A DNA stretch of 64,000 nt from Melastoma dodecandrum. Its lineage: Eukaryota > Streptophyta > Magnoliopsida > Myrtales > Melastomataceae. Numbering within the stretch: the first letter of the stretch is position 1; the number at the start of each line of letters is the position of its first letter. Below, piece by piece: positions 43,501 to 54,660 of this stretch. The notes beneath the pieces were generated by a model. That model had not been told where the DNA came from and made no database searches. It saw only the letters and a program-made list of their open reading frames with translations. The DNA is taken from positions 41,179 through 105,178 of the forward strand of contig JARUPY010000169.1 in the NCBI GenBank assembly GCA_029817715.1, in the 5' to 3' direction. Made by a program: the position numbers and the translations under genes.

Positions 43501-45672
43501 AGCTATGTCTTCATTTTCAATGCAATTTTTTCTGCTTGTAATATCATGCTATGTCGCAGGGGGCCGGGCTTGAGTGCCTCTTCAAAAAAAACCAGGGCAT
43601 GGTGATGATAGTGAATTCTGATGATGAGGCAGATGCTGGTGGAAAAAGAAGACACCAATGGGTAGAGAGTCAGACAGGAGATACTGATATCTTATCTGCT
43701 GCGAAGGCTCATACTATACTGTTCAGATGCAAGAAGGATACAAATAGATGTTGAACAAGGCTCCAGGCTCTTGTCCGTAAGCTTGACTCTGATAAAAGGA
43801 GTGGAGGACAACATTTTAATTGGATCTGTGAATAGAGAAAGCCTATGAGAGAAAGCACACAGTGGTTCAAGTGGGCCAATTTGTCATTGTACGAAGTTTA
43901 ACCTTCTGTCAAAGGCCGGGAAGGTGTAGATTTGCTGGATCACTCTCTTATACCTTTCTTTGGCGCATTCACGGGGGTGGATTACTACGGATTGAAAGAA
44001 AACAAGCGAAGACCAAGGGGCTTCGTCTTGTTCGGATTGAAGGAAAGGAATTATGATCGATTCAGGCAAAAACGGTTCTGAATGGGAGGGGAAAAAGCTG
44101 GATTCCATCGGTGGCAAGCAAGGTTGAAAGGATCAAGAATCCACCCCTCGACCTAAGGACTGCTAAAAGAGGAAGATAGGTTGCTGCTTGCAGTTTTGAT
44201 GTTTTTGGATCCCCATGTTCGTAAGATACGGGATGAGAAGTACGGGTGGAAATATGGTATGTGGGGCAAAGGGGTGTACAAAGCTTTTTCATGCTGCCCG
44301 GAGTTTTGTGCACAAACTTCTAAAGCCTAAAGCATCCCGAGCTTTGGTGATGGAGCTTACTAATCAAAAAACTTCGTGAAGTATCTCTATTTCCAGTGAA
44401 TTTAGATATGGAGTGAGGTGCTGCTACTCTAAACCAGCCATTCCTTGTGTGATTCCCTGATCAGAATGATAAACATGTGGCTGTATTTTGCAGTGATTCC
44501 AGATGCTCCTGGTGGAACTCACTGTTATGCAGGGCAAACATTTTGGTATGAATCTAGAAACGCTGTATATTTTGCTCTTGTCCGGGTACTTCTATACAGC
44601 TTTTCTGGTTCGGATTTAAATCTTGCTAGCACCATGTTTACTATATTTTCAATCTCACCCGCCAAAATTCTAGTAGCATATTCAGAAAATGTTGCGGACT
44701 GTTTCCATGTTGAGCGTACAAAGTAGTATTTGCCTCTCATGCATTCAAGTCTAACCTTTTCAGCGACAATTAGACCAACTTCATGTAGGATGGTAATTGT
44801 AGTAGTTTACTGTACCTTTTGTGCTTTCTCTCTTGTCGATTTAAAAATTCTGGTTAATTTTTCATCTTGCAGAGAGTTCGGCCAACAGAGACGTGAACCA
44901 TTTTTTCAGAAAACCAAAAAAATTAGATTGTGGGATTGACCGTGGGTTTATGTAGAGTTATCGTGAAAACTGGGTCAATGGTGAAAGATTGGGACCAGTC
45001 AGATAATCCTCGACCAGGTGATGTGAAGGATGGGACTGGTAGATGAAGGCGATGGGAGCTGGGGGTATTGAATTCTTTTGGCATGCCAGGCATTCAAAGC
45101 CTCCCTTTTTGGCTCTGATTTCCCACCTCCTCCCGTATTTAATGCCTGTTTTCCTGGTGCTGGGTAGGTTGATGCTTTCCTAAAAATGTTTGGGCAGTGG
45201 TCATATTTCTTTTTCTTGGTTGCTTTTTTCAAAATTTAAAACTAAAGAGGATTGTGTCCTCAGTTTTCCAATTTGCTCCGGCCTTGTGTTGCCAGTCCTT
45301 TGGGACCATTCGTTCCTCTGCCCCCCCCTGAAGGTCGCGATGCAGATGTTCCTTGATCATAGGCGACCTTCCACTTTGAAGGTGGGGGAAGAGAAATGGG
45401 CGACCCAGGTCCTTCAGTTGGAGTGGTCCTCTGGCTCCAATTCATCGCATTCTTTCTTCCCGGGATTCGGCCCAGATCCTTCAAGGCGGGCTCAGGAAGG
45501 TAATATACACCTCATTGTAAGGCTGAGGGCAGTTTTAATCTTATTCTCATTGGTATCGTGGTTGTCGTAAGGAGATTGTTATAGGGCGTGGAATAAACTT
45601 CGGCAGTTATCAAGGGTACTGGATGCACCAGAGGATGAAGTGACAGGTCATGGAATATCGATAAGCTTGTAG
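40545..45672 (+). pseudogene. SE: SERRATE (RNA effector) pseudogene, introns retained
   Basis: SERRATE is a zinc-finger nuclear protein that works in microRNA processing and splicing. Family blocks appear in order. 40545 has MADVIGSPPPP and the Pro/Arg-rich front; 41550 YDRYMGRGGVY; 41830 SRGGYRDPPGPM; 42935-43004 FIQELDG...DVLPSD; 43140 YFDAHKDEEW; 43240 RDKYHP; 43400-43470 RRNEIA.. and KEFLLELQSGTLDL. Then come 43610 NSDDEADAGGKRR, 43900-44060 the GREGVDLLDHSLI and TGVDYYGLKE region, 44200 DPHVRKIRDEKYGWKYG, 44490 PDAPGGT, 45290-45340 PPPEVAMQMFLDH-like, 45470 FGPDPSRRAQE, and 45625 LDAPEDEV up to TAG at 45670. Stops and frame changes occur in nearly every exon, and the zinc-finger cysteines (GCGAKGC) are lost. 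Introns are present, so it is a decayed duplicated gene, not a retrocopy. Confidence 0.9.
42645..42769. mobile_element. Candidate MITE in a SERRATE pseudogene intron
   Basis: A 125-bp unit with 10-bp exact inverted ends, GCTGTGTTTG and CAAACACAGC. The ends continue as an imperfect purine-rich/pyrimidine-rich foldback (GAAAGGAAAAAGAAAAG on the left, CTTTCTTTTTCTTTTCC on the right). The end sequence resembles Tourist/Harbinger-like MITEs. No clean target-site duplication was identified. Confidence 0.6.
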
Positions 45673-48600
45673 ATTGAAGCTTCCGGCACCCCTATGGTAC
45701 CAATCCGTGCTGATGGAGTGGCCTGAGACGTTTCCAGACCAGCAGACCATTAAACTGACGGTAATTCTGTAGGCTATTGAAATGCGAGCATTGCTCTGCT
45801 TGCAGATCTCTAGGTGAAAATTTTCCTCGTATGTTACAACAACCCTCGATGTTACCAAACTCAATGTTTTTGCAATGCAACTCCTATGCATAATCCTTGT
45901 GAGGGGCTATTTGCATCCTTACAGCTTGAGTTTGTGTGGTATGTAAGAATAAGCAGAGAGGTAGGTTTTTTGGAATTTTGTTTCAGGATCGGTGAGGATG
46001 ATGGTACGTTGTTCAGTTCAAAAATAATCTTACACACTTCTGCAGTTACATCGATTTGATCGGTTCATCGCCCAATTGTACTTCAAGAACTCGGTGGATC
46101 TGCGGTCTGATCAAAGTAACAAACCGGTAGGACTTCCTTCTTGGCAGGAAGAGCTAGCGTAACAGGACCCCTAGCGCCTTCCTTCCAGTGTCATAGTGTC
46201 CGTGTGCCAGTTAATGTCAGTGTCGACAAAAACGGGATGATCGCAATTAACAACACATGCGGGGCTGCTGCTTTAGCGAATTGAACTCGGGTGATAAGCG
46301 TTCAGGAGTGACCTTTTGTTTGCTGTTAAGCAGGGAGGCATCTTTGTGCCACACCGAATTGGGCTTCGAGGTTATTCTCTTTCAGATCACAGAGAAACCT
46401 CTCTGCTATTACCATCGAGCTTTTCCCTCAGGTTAAGTTGGTCCAAATTCGCAGAGCACACCCCTGAGCTCTTCACTAGGGATCCTCTGCATTCATATTG
46501 GGCGGGTCAGGATTTTTAAGCTCAAGGAGTCTCTTTCAGGATGGCAGGGAATCATAACCCTGAGTTCACTCCTTATAGGAGGAGAACATTGGACGACCCT
46601 TGCTCCGGTAACTGAGAGCCTGCAGAAGAGGTAAAAGCGGCCTCGGTCACCCTCCGGGGGGGGGACAACCGTAGTAGGTGGTCTGGAGGCACTTCTCAGC
46701 CCCCCTCGTAGGAATTGCTTTCATGAATCATTCCTTAACCTGATTCACTGCTTTCCCTGAAAGCTGCAGCCAAAGTAACATAGGGACAACACTTAAAGGG
46801 GTTTGAGCCTAGCAATCCAAAGTTCAAAGAATTTGATTTTCTCTTTGGCTTTACCCAAGTTGCAGGGTTCAATAGTTCATTGGCCCGTTAAACATGTCCT
46901 CATCGACTCATGGACTCCCGAAGCTCCATACCTCCGGTACTTTATTCCACCTGAACAATGAACTTTTTTTCCACAACTAAATCTCCTCTGATCGAGTACG
47001 GAGACTGGGATTTAGTGTGAAACTGTTCTTACCTGGATATCAAGCTTTCCAAAAATTCTCCCTGGATGAAAAATAATACTCCGACCAGAAGTGCTGATGC
47101 TAACCTGGGTCCAAAACGGTCCAGCTGATGGAACAGAACTGTTCTTCAGCCCGTCGCTATGCAGCTAATCGATAAATCTGCATCCAATCCCGCTCTTATC
47201 GTCCCTAGCAGTATAAAAACGTCTGTGAACCTCCGGCAGACCGCTAGCTGCCTGACGGTTTCGAAATCCTCAATCCCCTTGTTCGCACCCAGTGACCACC
47301 CGCGTAGAGGCTACATGAGAACATATCATCCCACAAACACCTATTTTCTATCGTCTGACCCACCGAGTTGTTATCACAAAATCCCCAGAACCTCGAAGTT
47401 CTAGAGAAACAAAACCTCAGGCGTCCCACACGAGGTGCTCCATTGGTCGCCATATCCAGTTAGGTTCATAGAATCGGCGGACTACTACGGGCCACAACTT
47501 CTTCCAGCTCTGGCCGACCAGGAAACCAAACCATCCACCAATCATCCCAACCAAAACTAACATTAAAGAGTTCAAAACTAAGTAAAAAAATCTGACCAGG
47601 ACAGAATAGGAGCAGGTTAGATGAGGATGAAGCCCTAATCGCAAAAACAGGCAAAAAGTAAAATAAGAAGCTCACTCAGAGCTGCTCGCACTCTTTGGAT
47701 AGACCTCCACCATCCCCATCCCCCCCCACCCCCCCGCTCGAGTTTCACTCCAAATATGCGACATGAAATGCACAATGTGTACTTTTTGGATTATATATAA
47801 TACAAATGCTTAATATGTTTGTTTTGGTGATGTATCTGTATTTAATTAACTAAATGACGTTTTGAAATACGAAATTTATGTTAATATTAAAATATCGATT
47901 ATTGTCAATAAAAAAAATACGAATATCGAAGGTAATATTTAGTTCTTTCAAACATGGATTTTAAGAATATATTTATACTGTTCAAAATCCTAACTCCCGA
48001 TAAAAAATTATATGAAATTTTCATTGAATTTGATCGCGAGAGAAGATGACAGAACTCCTATATTCCAATGGGTTTATTACTTAAGCTGTTAACTCATCTT
48101 AATATATATTAATGGAATATTTGTTCTGCGAATATTGACATCTGATACGGCCATTGGATTATGTACCTGGCTTCCCGATACGTGCTTAGTAACCAAAATT
48201 TATATGCGGCGGTTCCCGCCTTCGCGGGCCAGTAAATTTCCAGGCAGGGAGAAAGTGTGGTTTTCAAGGCCTGGAAGCGCACGCCAACAAGCGGATCGAT
48301 ACGCCATGTTTTCCTCGTTCGATCTCGAATTAGTCGACATAGATGGATGTCCTGCCCGCCGACAGTGACGAACTTCTATTCTACTTGGATAATTTCGAGT
48401 TCTACAGACCGTTGCCTTCGTCTTCAGCAGACTGAACATTTTGCCATAAGGTTCTGTGGACATAGGACGGTTGAGTTTCAAACGTGGTAAGAGATGGAGT
48501 TCCGGGCAAGTATATAAAAAAGCAGAAATACTGAGGGGGGGGGGAAAAAAAAAAATACAGGAAGATTCGTCAGTTCCTGCTGCTTGGCAAGAAAACGTAA

Positions 48601-48690
48601 ACTAGAAATTTGAGGTGTAGGTGGAATGACATGATTTGTCAAATTCCGAAGAAACGACAACCTAGCCCAAAATGAAACAGAATTCCAATG
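45673..48690. other. Region between two pseudogenes, nothing assigned
   Basis: The first few hundred bases should be the SERRATE 3' flank. Some plus-strand stretches look faintly protein-like (for example around 46080-46540, and on the minus strand 47417-47680). I cannot match them to a family, and each is broken within 80 codons. Homopolymer runs (G9 near 46657, C8 and C7 near 47720-47735, G8 then A10 near 48535-48553) and an A+T-rich part (47760-48130) are visible. A decayed gene may be present. Confidence 0.3.
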
Positions 48691-48693
48691 TTT

Positions 48694-50030
48694 GTTTGAT
48701 GCAAAGGGGGGTTCTGTGGTTTGTGTTTCTGGTTTTGCGTGGAGTTGTTTTCCGCTGGAATCGCTGGTGCATTACTTTTCGCCCGCCTTCTTAGAACTTC
48801 TCCGTCTCCTTTGTCAAAATTCAGTGAGGAAACGATTGGGAAGGTGTCCGCATTCTATGTATTGGGCGATTCATCTGGTCGGACTGTGGAGGTAAAACAC
48901 GCTTTTCTACCCTTTCCTGCCACAAGAACCTGTTCTCTTCATCCGTGCAGCGGTTCAGGACTCGTGTCTCATCCCGCAGATTTTCCCCTCGGTAAGAAGA
49001 ACTGTGATTGGGATCTCGATGAGTTTTCCGTTGTTTTCTCGAACTTTCTTGACATGTTTCCTAGCAGTTTTCTTGGACTTAATCTACCACTGCTTCTTGC
49101 AGCCGAAAAGATGGGCCTTGGCAACTCCCCCACACCGTTCTATGTGCCAGGAACAGTTTCTGTCGACTGAAACGTCCTGAAAGGCCTCAATTTCGAGGTT
49201 CAGCAGATGCGAGCGATCATGAACCATCGGTGACCGGAAATTCCCTATCCTATAACCAGCAGATCCGCCAGGCGCTCGAGACAGTTCAAGGCTTGTGCAG
49301 TTGCACCTCACCGAGGAAGACACTCGCGTGTTCATGGAATCGTCCCGTGACCTTACTTTCTTTCGGAAAAGACGACTATGTGGAGACTCTTCCTACCGCT
49401 AAAATCTTCTTCTCAGCATCCATCGCCCAAAGAGTTCCACTTGCCAGGGGCCCAGTATATCTCTGGGAATCTTGGTAAACCAGATGACCACTCTGTCAAT
49501 CATGAAGCGTGTACCACGCGAATGTGAGGAAGATTCGTATGCATTGGAATTCCTCCCCTAGGGATTGTGCGCCGGCGCATTGTCTGGGAGAGGCGTAAAC
49601 CTGGAACAGAGCAGCGAAGGGAGAGAAGCGGGGAAAAACCGTGCGTGCAGGAGGTCAACGAGCTTATCGTGCAGTACAACACAAAAGATTGCAATGGACC
49701 CGGGCCGCGAAACTGAACCGCGAAATTGATCAATGTGAAGATCGTGTTCTGGCGATTGTTTACAGGGGATAATGGAGATCATCATCGCCAATCCAGTCCA
49801 ATCATGGGATGGAAGATATTTCGCGGGGCGTGCTGTGGGGCCGGGGTGGAACGGCGCACGATCGTCCGGTTGCCTTCGCCAGAGCAATGGCCTGCAGGAG
49901 AGGGAATCGGCACACGTAAGTGGTGGGATCTCCTACAACCCCAACTAGGGAAGTGAAACAGATTAGCTCGCGGACAATCGGTCGTGGTCAGGCCATCGCA
50001 ACGGACGAACCAAAGATTGGACAGCATATG
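48694..50030 (+). pseudogene. GDSL esterase/lipase pseudogene
   Basis: SGNH/GDSL hydrolases are secreted plant esterases with Ser-Asp-His catalysis. Blocks in order: IGKVSAFYVLGDSSG at about 48836-48880 (block I GDS serine region), LAAEKMGLGNSPTPFYVPG at 49095-49150 with VLKGLNFE just after, QQIRQALETVQ at 49257-49290, YFLSFGKDDYVE-like at about 49350-49385, RRIVWERR at 49570, CCGAGVE at 49834-49854 and KWWDLLQP at 49918-49940. The block V His before WWD is replaced. Multiple stops and frame changes separate these blocks and introns appear to be kept. A GLIP-like protein cannot be made from it. Confidence 0.85.
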
Positions 50031-50569
50031 CCAATCCGGTCAGCATCCAGAAGCTAGTGTCAACGTCTACATCAGCTTCTAGTTCCTCCGAGGGCGGCAC
50101 GTAACTACGTAGCCCGACTGGATCGGTCGCTGGCAGCCTTAGCAATCTCACTAATGTCGAGTCCGATCAGCCGTGGCCGCGACCATTGTCTTAATTTAGT
50201 GAAGCACTTGTGATTAACTCGAGGATGAATTAAAAGACCTGTAATTCATACATGACCGAAAAAAATTTCATTTTAATTTTGTAGAGTTCCTTTTAATAAA
50301 ATGAAAAATAAACCATTAGTTCTGCACTCTAGAAACCGCTAGAGAGGGAGAGATGAGAGTAGAGAATTAATAACAAAAAGAAAAACCCTAGCAGGGGGAG
50401 ACCGCTCTCGCTCGTTTTTCCACTTCTCTTCTCCGCCTCAGGCCCAATGTGCTGCCATGATTGGTAACGTTTCCGTCCCTCAACCTCGCGTCTGCCTAAC
50501 TACACTACCCGTGTGTAAACGGATTAACTGACTCATGCCTCACACGAACTGACCGACGGGATCGACTTC

Positions 50570-53500
50570 CCTTGCTGTGTGGAGCGAGCAACAGCAGATT
50601 CATACTCCTCAAGGAAGGGACCGACACTTCCCCAGGCGGAAGCCTCAGCTGGTCAGCAACTTCAATGCCTGCACCGCCGTCTCGAGACGTCCGTGCCGCA
50701 CCACCCTCGGCTTCGTATCCCGGGGAATTGGACAAGCTCCATCCACGGTCGACAAAGGGCATCGTCAACCATCTCCCAACGGCACGGCGCCACCATCAAA
50801 TGTAAGCTCCTCGACATCGTCCGACCCACCCGCTGCCATGATCCTTCGTTGACTTCGCCAAGTCCAGGGACTCCGAGGTCCCATCGTTTTTCTTGTCTCT
50901 GGTGTTTGCCCAGTTATAGTCCCGTTGATTTGCGAGGAATGAGTTGTGGAGGGTCTGTTTCTGGTTGGTTATGTTGAATCGATACTGTAGTTGCCTAGGA
51001 GGAATGTTCAGAGGTTGCCGGTGTCAGGATCTTGTGCTTATCTGAACATCTTTCTCCCACCTAAATGCTATTGTCGCAGGCGTGGACGTGATAGTGTCCA
51101 ATTAGCTAATGGCCAGTTGACTGGGATTTTCCGTCCGTGCATTGTGATAAATGATGTGTTTGTTTTGCTATGAGTAGCTTTCATAGAAGAGTATTGAACT
51201 TAGTGTTATTCTTGAAGTGACATGGACATGCTCCGTACAACTTTCCACCGGATATGATACATTGTAATGATGTTTTCTGAACCTCTGCTCATTGCAGGTT
51301 GGTGATGGAACCCACTACATCGTGGTTCTTCTTTGCTGGCAGAGTTTTCTTAAGGAGAGGCCAAGCCACTTCATTGAAGATGGGGTGGCATCCCTCAGAA
51401 TTTAAATTTCGGAGTTATCGAACAGCTTGCTACACTGCGTATGTCCTGAGTTATGTGCCATTTGAAGTTATTATTGTTTGCAGTAGCTGAATTCGCAGTA
51501 CGGGGGGTGGCAAAATGTCTGTTACACGAGCAATTGACAAAGATTAAAGATCTAGCCCATAAAAGCATTGAAGGGAAAAGTCTTGAGGAGAAAAAAAGTT
51601 TGCTCGGCATAAATGTGGTACTGCTTATACCCACACTTTCTTCTAAGTTGATTGGTGGAGAGAAGGAATTCTTTGCGTCCATGGTATGTCAATTGCTGTT
51701 TGTGGCCCAATCGGGAAATGAGAGACATGACCTGATAACCTATGGATCTGGAATATAAGGTGAAGGTACATCTCAAAAACATATTCTGTTGTGGGGTGAT
51801 TCTTGTGATGATGAATAAACAAAAAACTTACATAAAAAGTGTGATTTTTATTCGTGGTAAGCTTTTATTTGAGACGAAAATTTTCTCCACTTTGTAAAAC
51901 TGCTTTGTCCATCTGTTGACATGTTTAGGGATGGCAAATTTGATGAAATACTTTTCCCTTTGGAACATATATTCAGGTCCCAGGTGGTAGCATGCGGGAT
52001 TCTTTCCTCCGTAGATGGTGTAGCCTTTAAAAAGACATTTTCTTTATGCTGGCTTTGGAGCAGCAGGCCCTGAAGAAGTTTGTGAAACCTAAGAATTCCA
52101 AGTCCTACTAAACATTTGAGCTAGAAATTGAAATCTGAAAAAGAAAATGCTGAAAATACGGTAAGACACACATCTTCATGATAATTCTCCTATTGCTTGG
52201 GGAGCCTATGCCTCTTACTATTTGGACATGCTCTTGCAAGATTATCAGAAACCATCGCAATACCAGTCACATAGTAGAATGCAGAGTGGAATATCCATAT
52301 ATGAACAAATTGGACAAAGTGTGATCACAATTGGAGCCGAAAGTGGTTTTTGTCGCGTTTGGCTATTGGGTGAATTTAGCAACACCAGGTGTCGACTTTA
52401 AAACGTTTCTGTCTTTAAAGTACATGGAATCGGGTAAGATAGCTTGATTTTACATGTCCTAACAAATATCTGTCGACATATGACTGACTCATGGAATGCT
52501 GCCTACCTATATGACCTTAGAAATTTAGCTTCTTATCCTGATGTCCTTGATTATGTCATTGCCATTACTAAGTTGTTTTTCAACTTTTTTTTTGCAATGA
52601 TGGTGTAATAATAGGTACTCCCTGTGCTTATTTCACTTAAAAGGAAAAACTCAATTTCAATTTACTTTTGTTACAGTACTTTGCAGACCGGCGAATATTC
52701 TTTTGTGCTGGACGTGATTACGGAGGAAGATCTGCAGATGAGTTGCTGCAGCAACTGTTGGAACCCGTGCAGACAATTCTGTCAACAATGTCATCCGATG
52801 AGTAATTGTCCTAAATTTTGCTTTTCCCTCCCCCTATTGTTTTTAGTTCTGCTCTTAGCATGCACACCTTATTGTCTTCCTGCCACCAATGGTCAACTCT
52901 AACGGTTCCCTTAGTACAATTCAAGCATCAAATTAAAAAAAAAATTGATGTTGACATTGTTTTAATGTTATTGTGTTACTTGTATGGTTCAGTATCTTGG
53001 AACATGTGAAATAATTTCCGAGGAGAGACAAGTAGGTAATGAAAGGTTTAACATTTTTAGCAGGATGCCCCATTGGGTCAGACCGCCCACCATTGTTCTC
53101 CGTGGTGGAGCTGATCAGGTTATACTCTTCTTGTTCTATTGATTCTGCTATAACCTCTGGGCAAGATGATTATAAAATATTTATCTTTAATTAATTATCT
53201 TTTTTTATTTTCTCAGTTTATTGAAGAAGCCGAAGAGGAGTTTACATGATGCTCATCATGATCGTTAGAAGAAGCTTTTGAAGAAGCTCGACGGTTATGT
53301 TTGCTGTGGTGGTGCTATAGATGTATGAGCAGGAATCTGCTTTTGGTAACTTTATTTCTAGATAAATAACTTAATATTCCTTGCTTATAATACGTAAATT
53401 TCACAGATGGAAATTAGTCGATATTTGAGACAGCATGCACGCACAATTGCTGGAAAATCTCAGCTATTCTATTAATTCGTAGGCAAAAGGCTTTGGAGGT

Positions 53501-54660
53501 AATCACTGTACTTATCTTCAATTCATCTGGTTGATTTTCTTTGGATGTCAGTTTCTTAACTATTACCCAACATGTTCAGAAACCCCTTATTGCCCAACAA
53601 AAACTGCTAACTAGAAATTCATTCTAAACATCTGATGTTTTGTTCTTTATGGTGAGCAACTATTTGACTTGGAAACGCTTTTTGTCATGTGTGATGAGAC
53701 TTATCTGTCTCTATTAACAAACATCTCAACCTCAAGAAAGAAGTGGCCTCTTGTCTTCCTTTTCAAGCCCAATCCTTTCTGTGATACAAGATCTAGATCT
53801 TGCCTTGCAAAATTATTTTTGCTTATGACCTAAGTCCTTGATGTTTTTTGAATTTATCCGATTTTCAGTTAACCGAGGTCATGTTTTTGTCTCAGGTCAT
53901 CCCTAGACAGCTTGTGCGACAATGCTGGTTTTGATGCCACTGGATGTTTTGAACAAGTTGAGAACAGAAGCAACGCACTTCCATCAGGTCAAATTACCTC
54001 TTCCTCCTTGAGTGGTTGTGTGTTTTTACAAGTTTCACTCTTTCCACCTTCCTGCTCCATTGAAAAATGATTTTTAGATTCTCTGTTTTCTGGCTTTTAT
54101 GCTGTAATTGGCTTCCCATGCTCGTCTATCATTATTTTGAAAGTTTCTTGGATGACTTGGCCCCTTTATAATTGGCATTTTCAATGGCAACAGGGGAAGG
54201 TGCCACCAGTATGATGGGTGGATATAAATACTGGTGGTATTGCAGATTCATTGCAAACTTTGTGTTGGAACCGTCTGTTGTTAAGGGATAGTTCACTTAC
54301 CAATGCAATTAGATTGGACCATTTCTTGGAAACATATCAATGATATTTGTTCCTTTTTTTTGGGTTCTTTGTGCTGTGCAGATTAATTGCAATAAATGCA
54401 GCTAAACCGAAGCTGCGTGCCTCGTTCTGAGTGTCGATGAGACGCGATAAAAGAACCCCTAAGGTGACATGGAAAACTCCCGCTGGCTTTCGCGAGTATA
54501 ATGTGCATGGTTTTCCGTTTGGTAGGGACGGATGCTTAATTCAATTTGCTCCATGAATGCAGTCCGAGAGTGCACAGGGAGAAGCTGCTTGCAGGTGCCA
54601 TGATGGCAGGCAGAATGTACGTGGGGTGCAGCCTTCCGTGGCCGTGGTGGACCGTTGGGA
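50570..54660 (+). pseudogene. CCT7: CCT7 (TCP-1 eta chaperonin subunit) pseudogene, introns retained
   Basis: CCT7 is one of eight subunits of the cytosolic chaperonin TRiC/CCT that folds actin and tubulin. Recognisable pieces in order: 50600 ILLKEGTDTSPGG and KPQLVSNFNACTAV; 51298 VGDGT (the GDGT ATP-hydrolysis motif) after a good acceptor; 51340 FLKERPSHFIEDGV; 51415 RSYRTACYTA; 51560 SIEGKSLEEKKSLL and TLSSKLIGGEKEFFASM. Further on come 52130 KLKSEKENAE, 52260 PSQYQS, 52675 YFADR.IFCAGR, 52990 LGTCEI, 53025 RQVGNERFNIF, 53090 TIVLRGGADQ, 53410 MEISRYLRQHARTIAGKSQL, 53897 VIPRQL..NAGFDATG, 54235 FANFVLEPSVVK and 54380 INAINAA. Nearly every exon holds a stop or shift, and the start codon is gone. 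Introns show that it is a decayed gene duplicate. Confidence 0.93.

Noticed and set aside
48694..50030. GDSL lipase as a functional gene
   Set aside because: Stops and frame changes lie between nearly all conserved blocks, and the block V histidine is missing.
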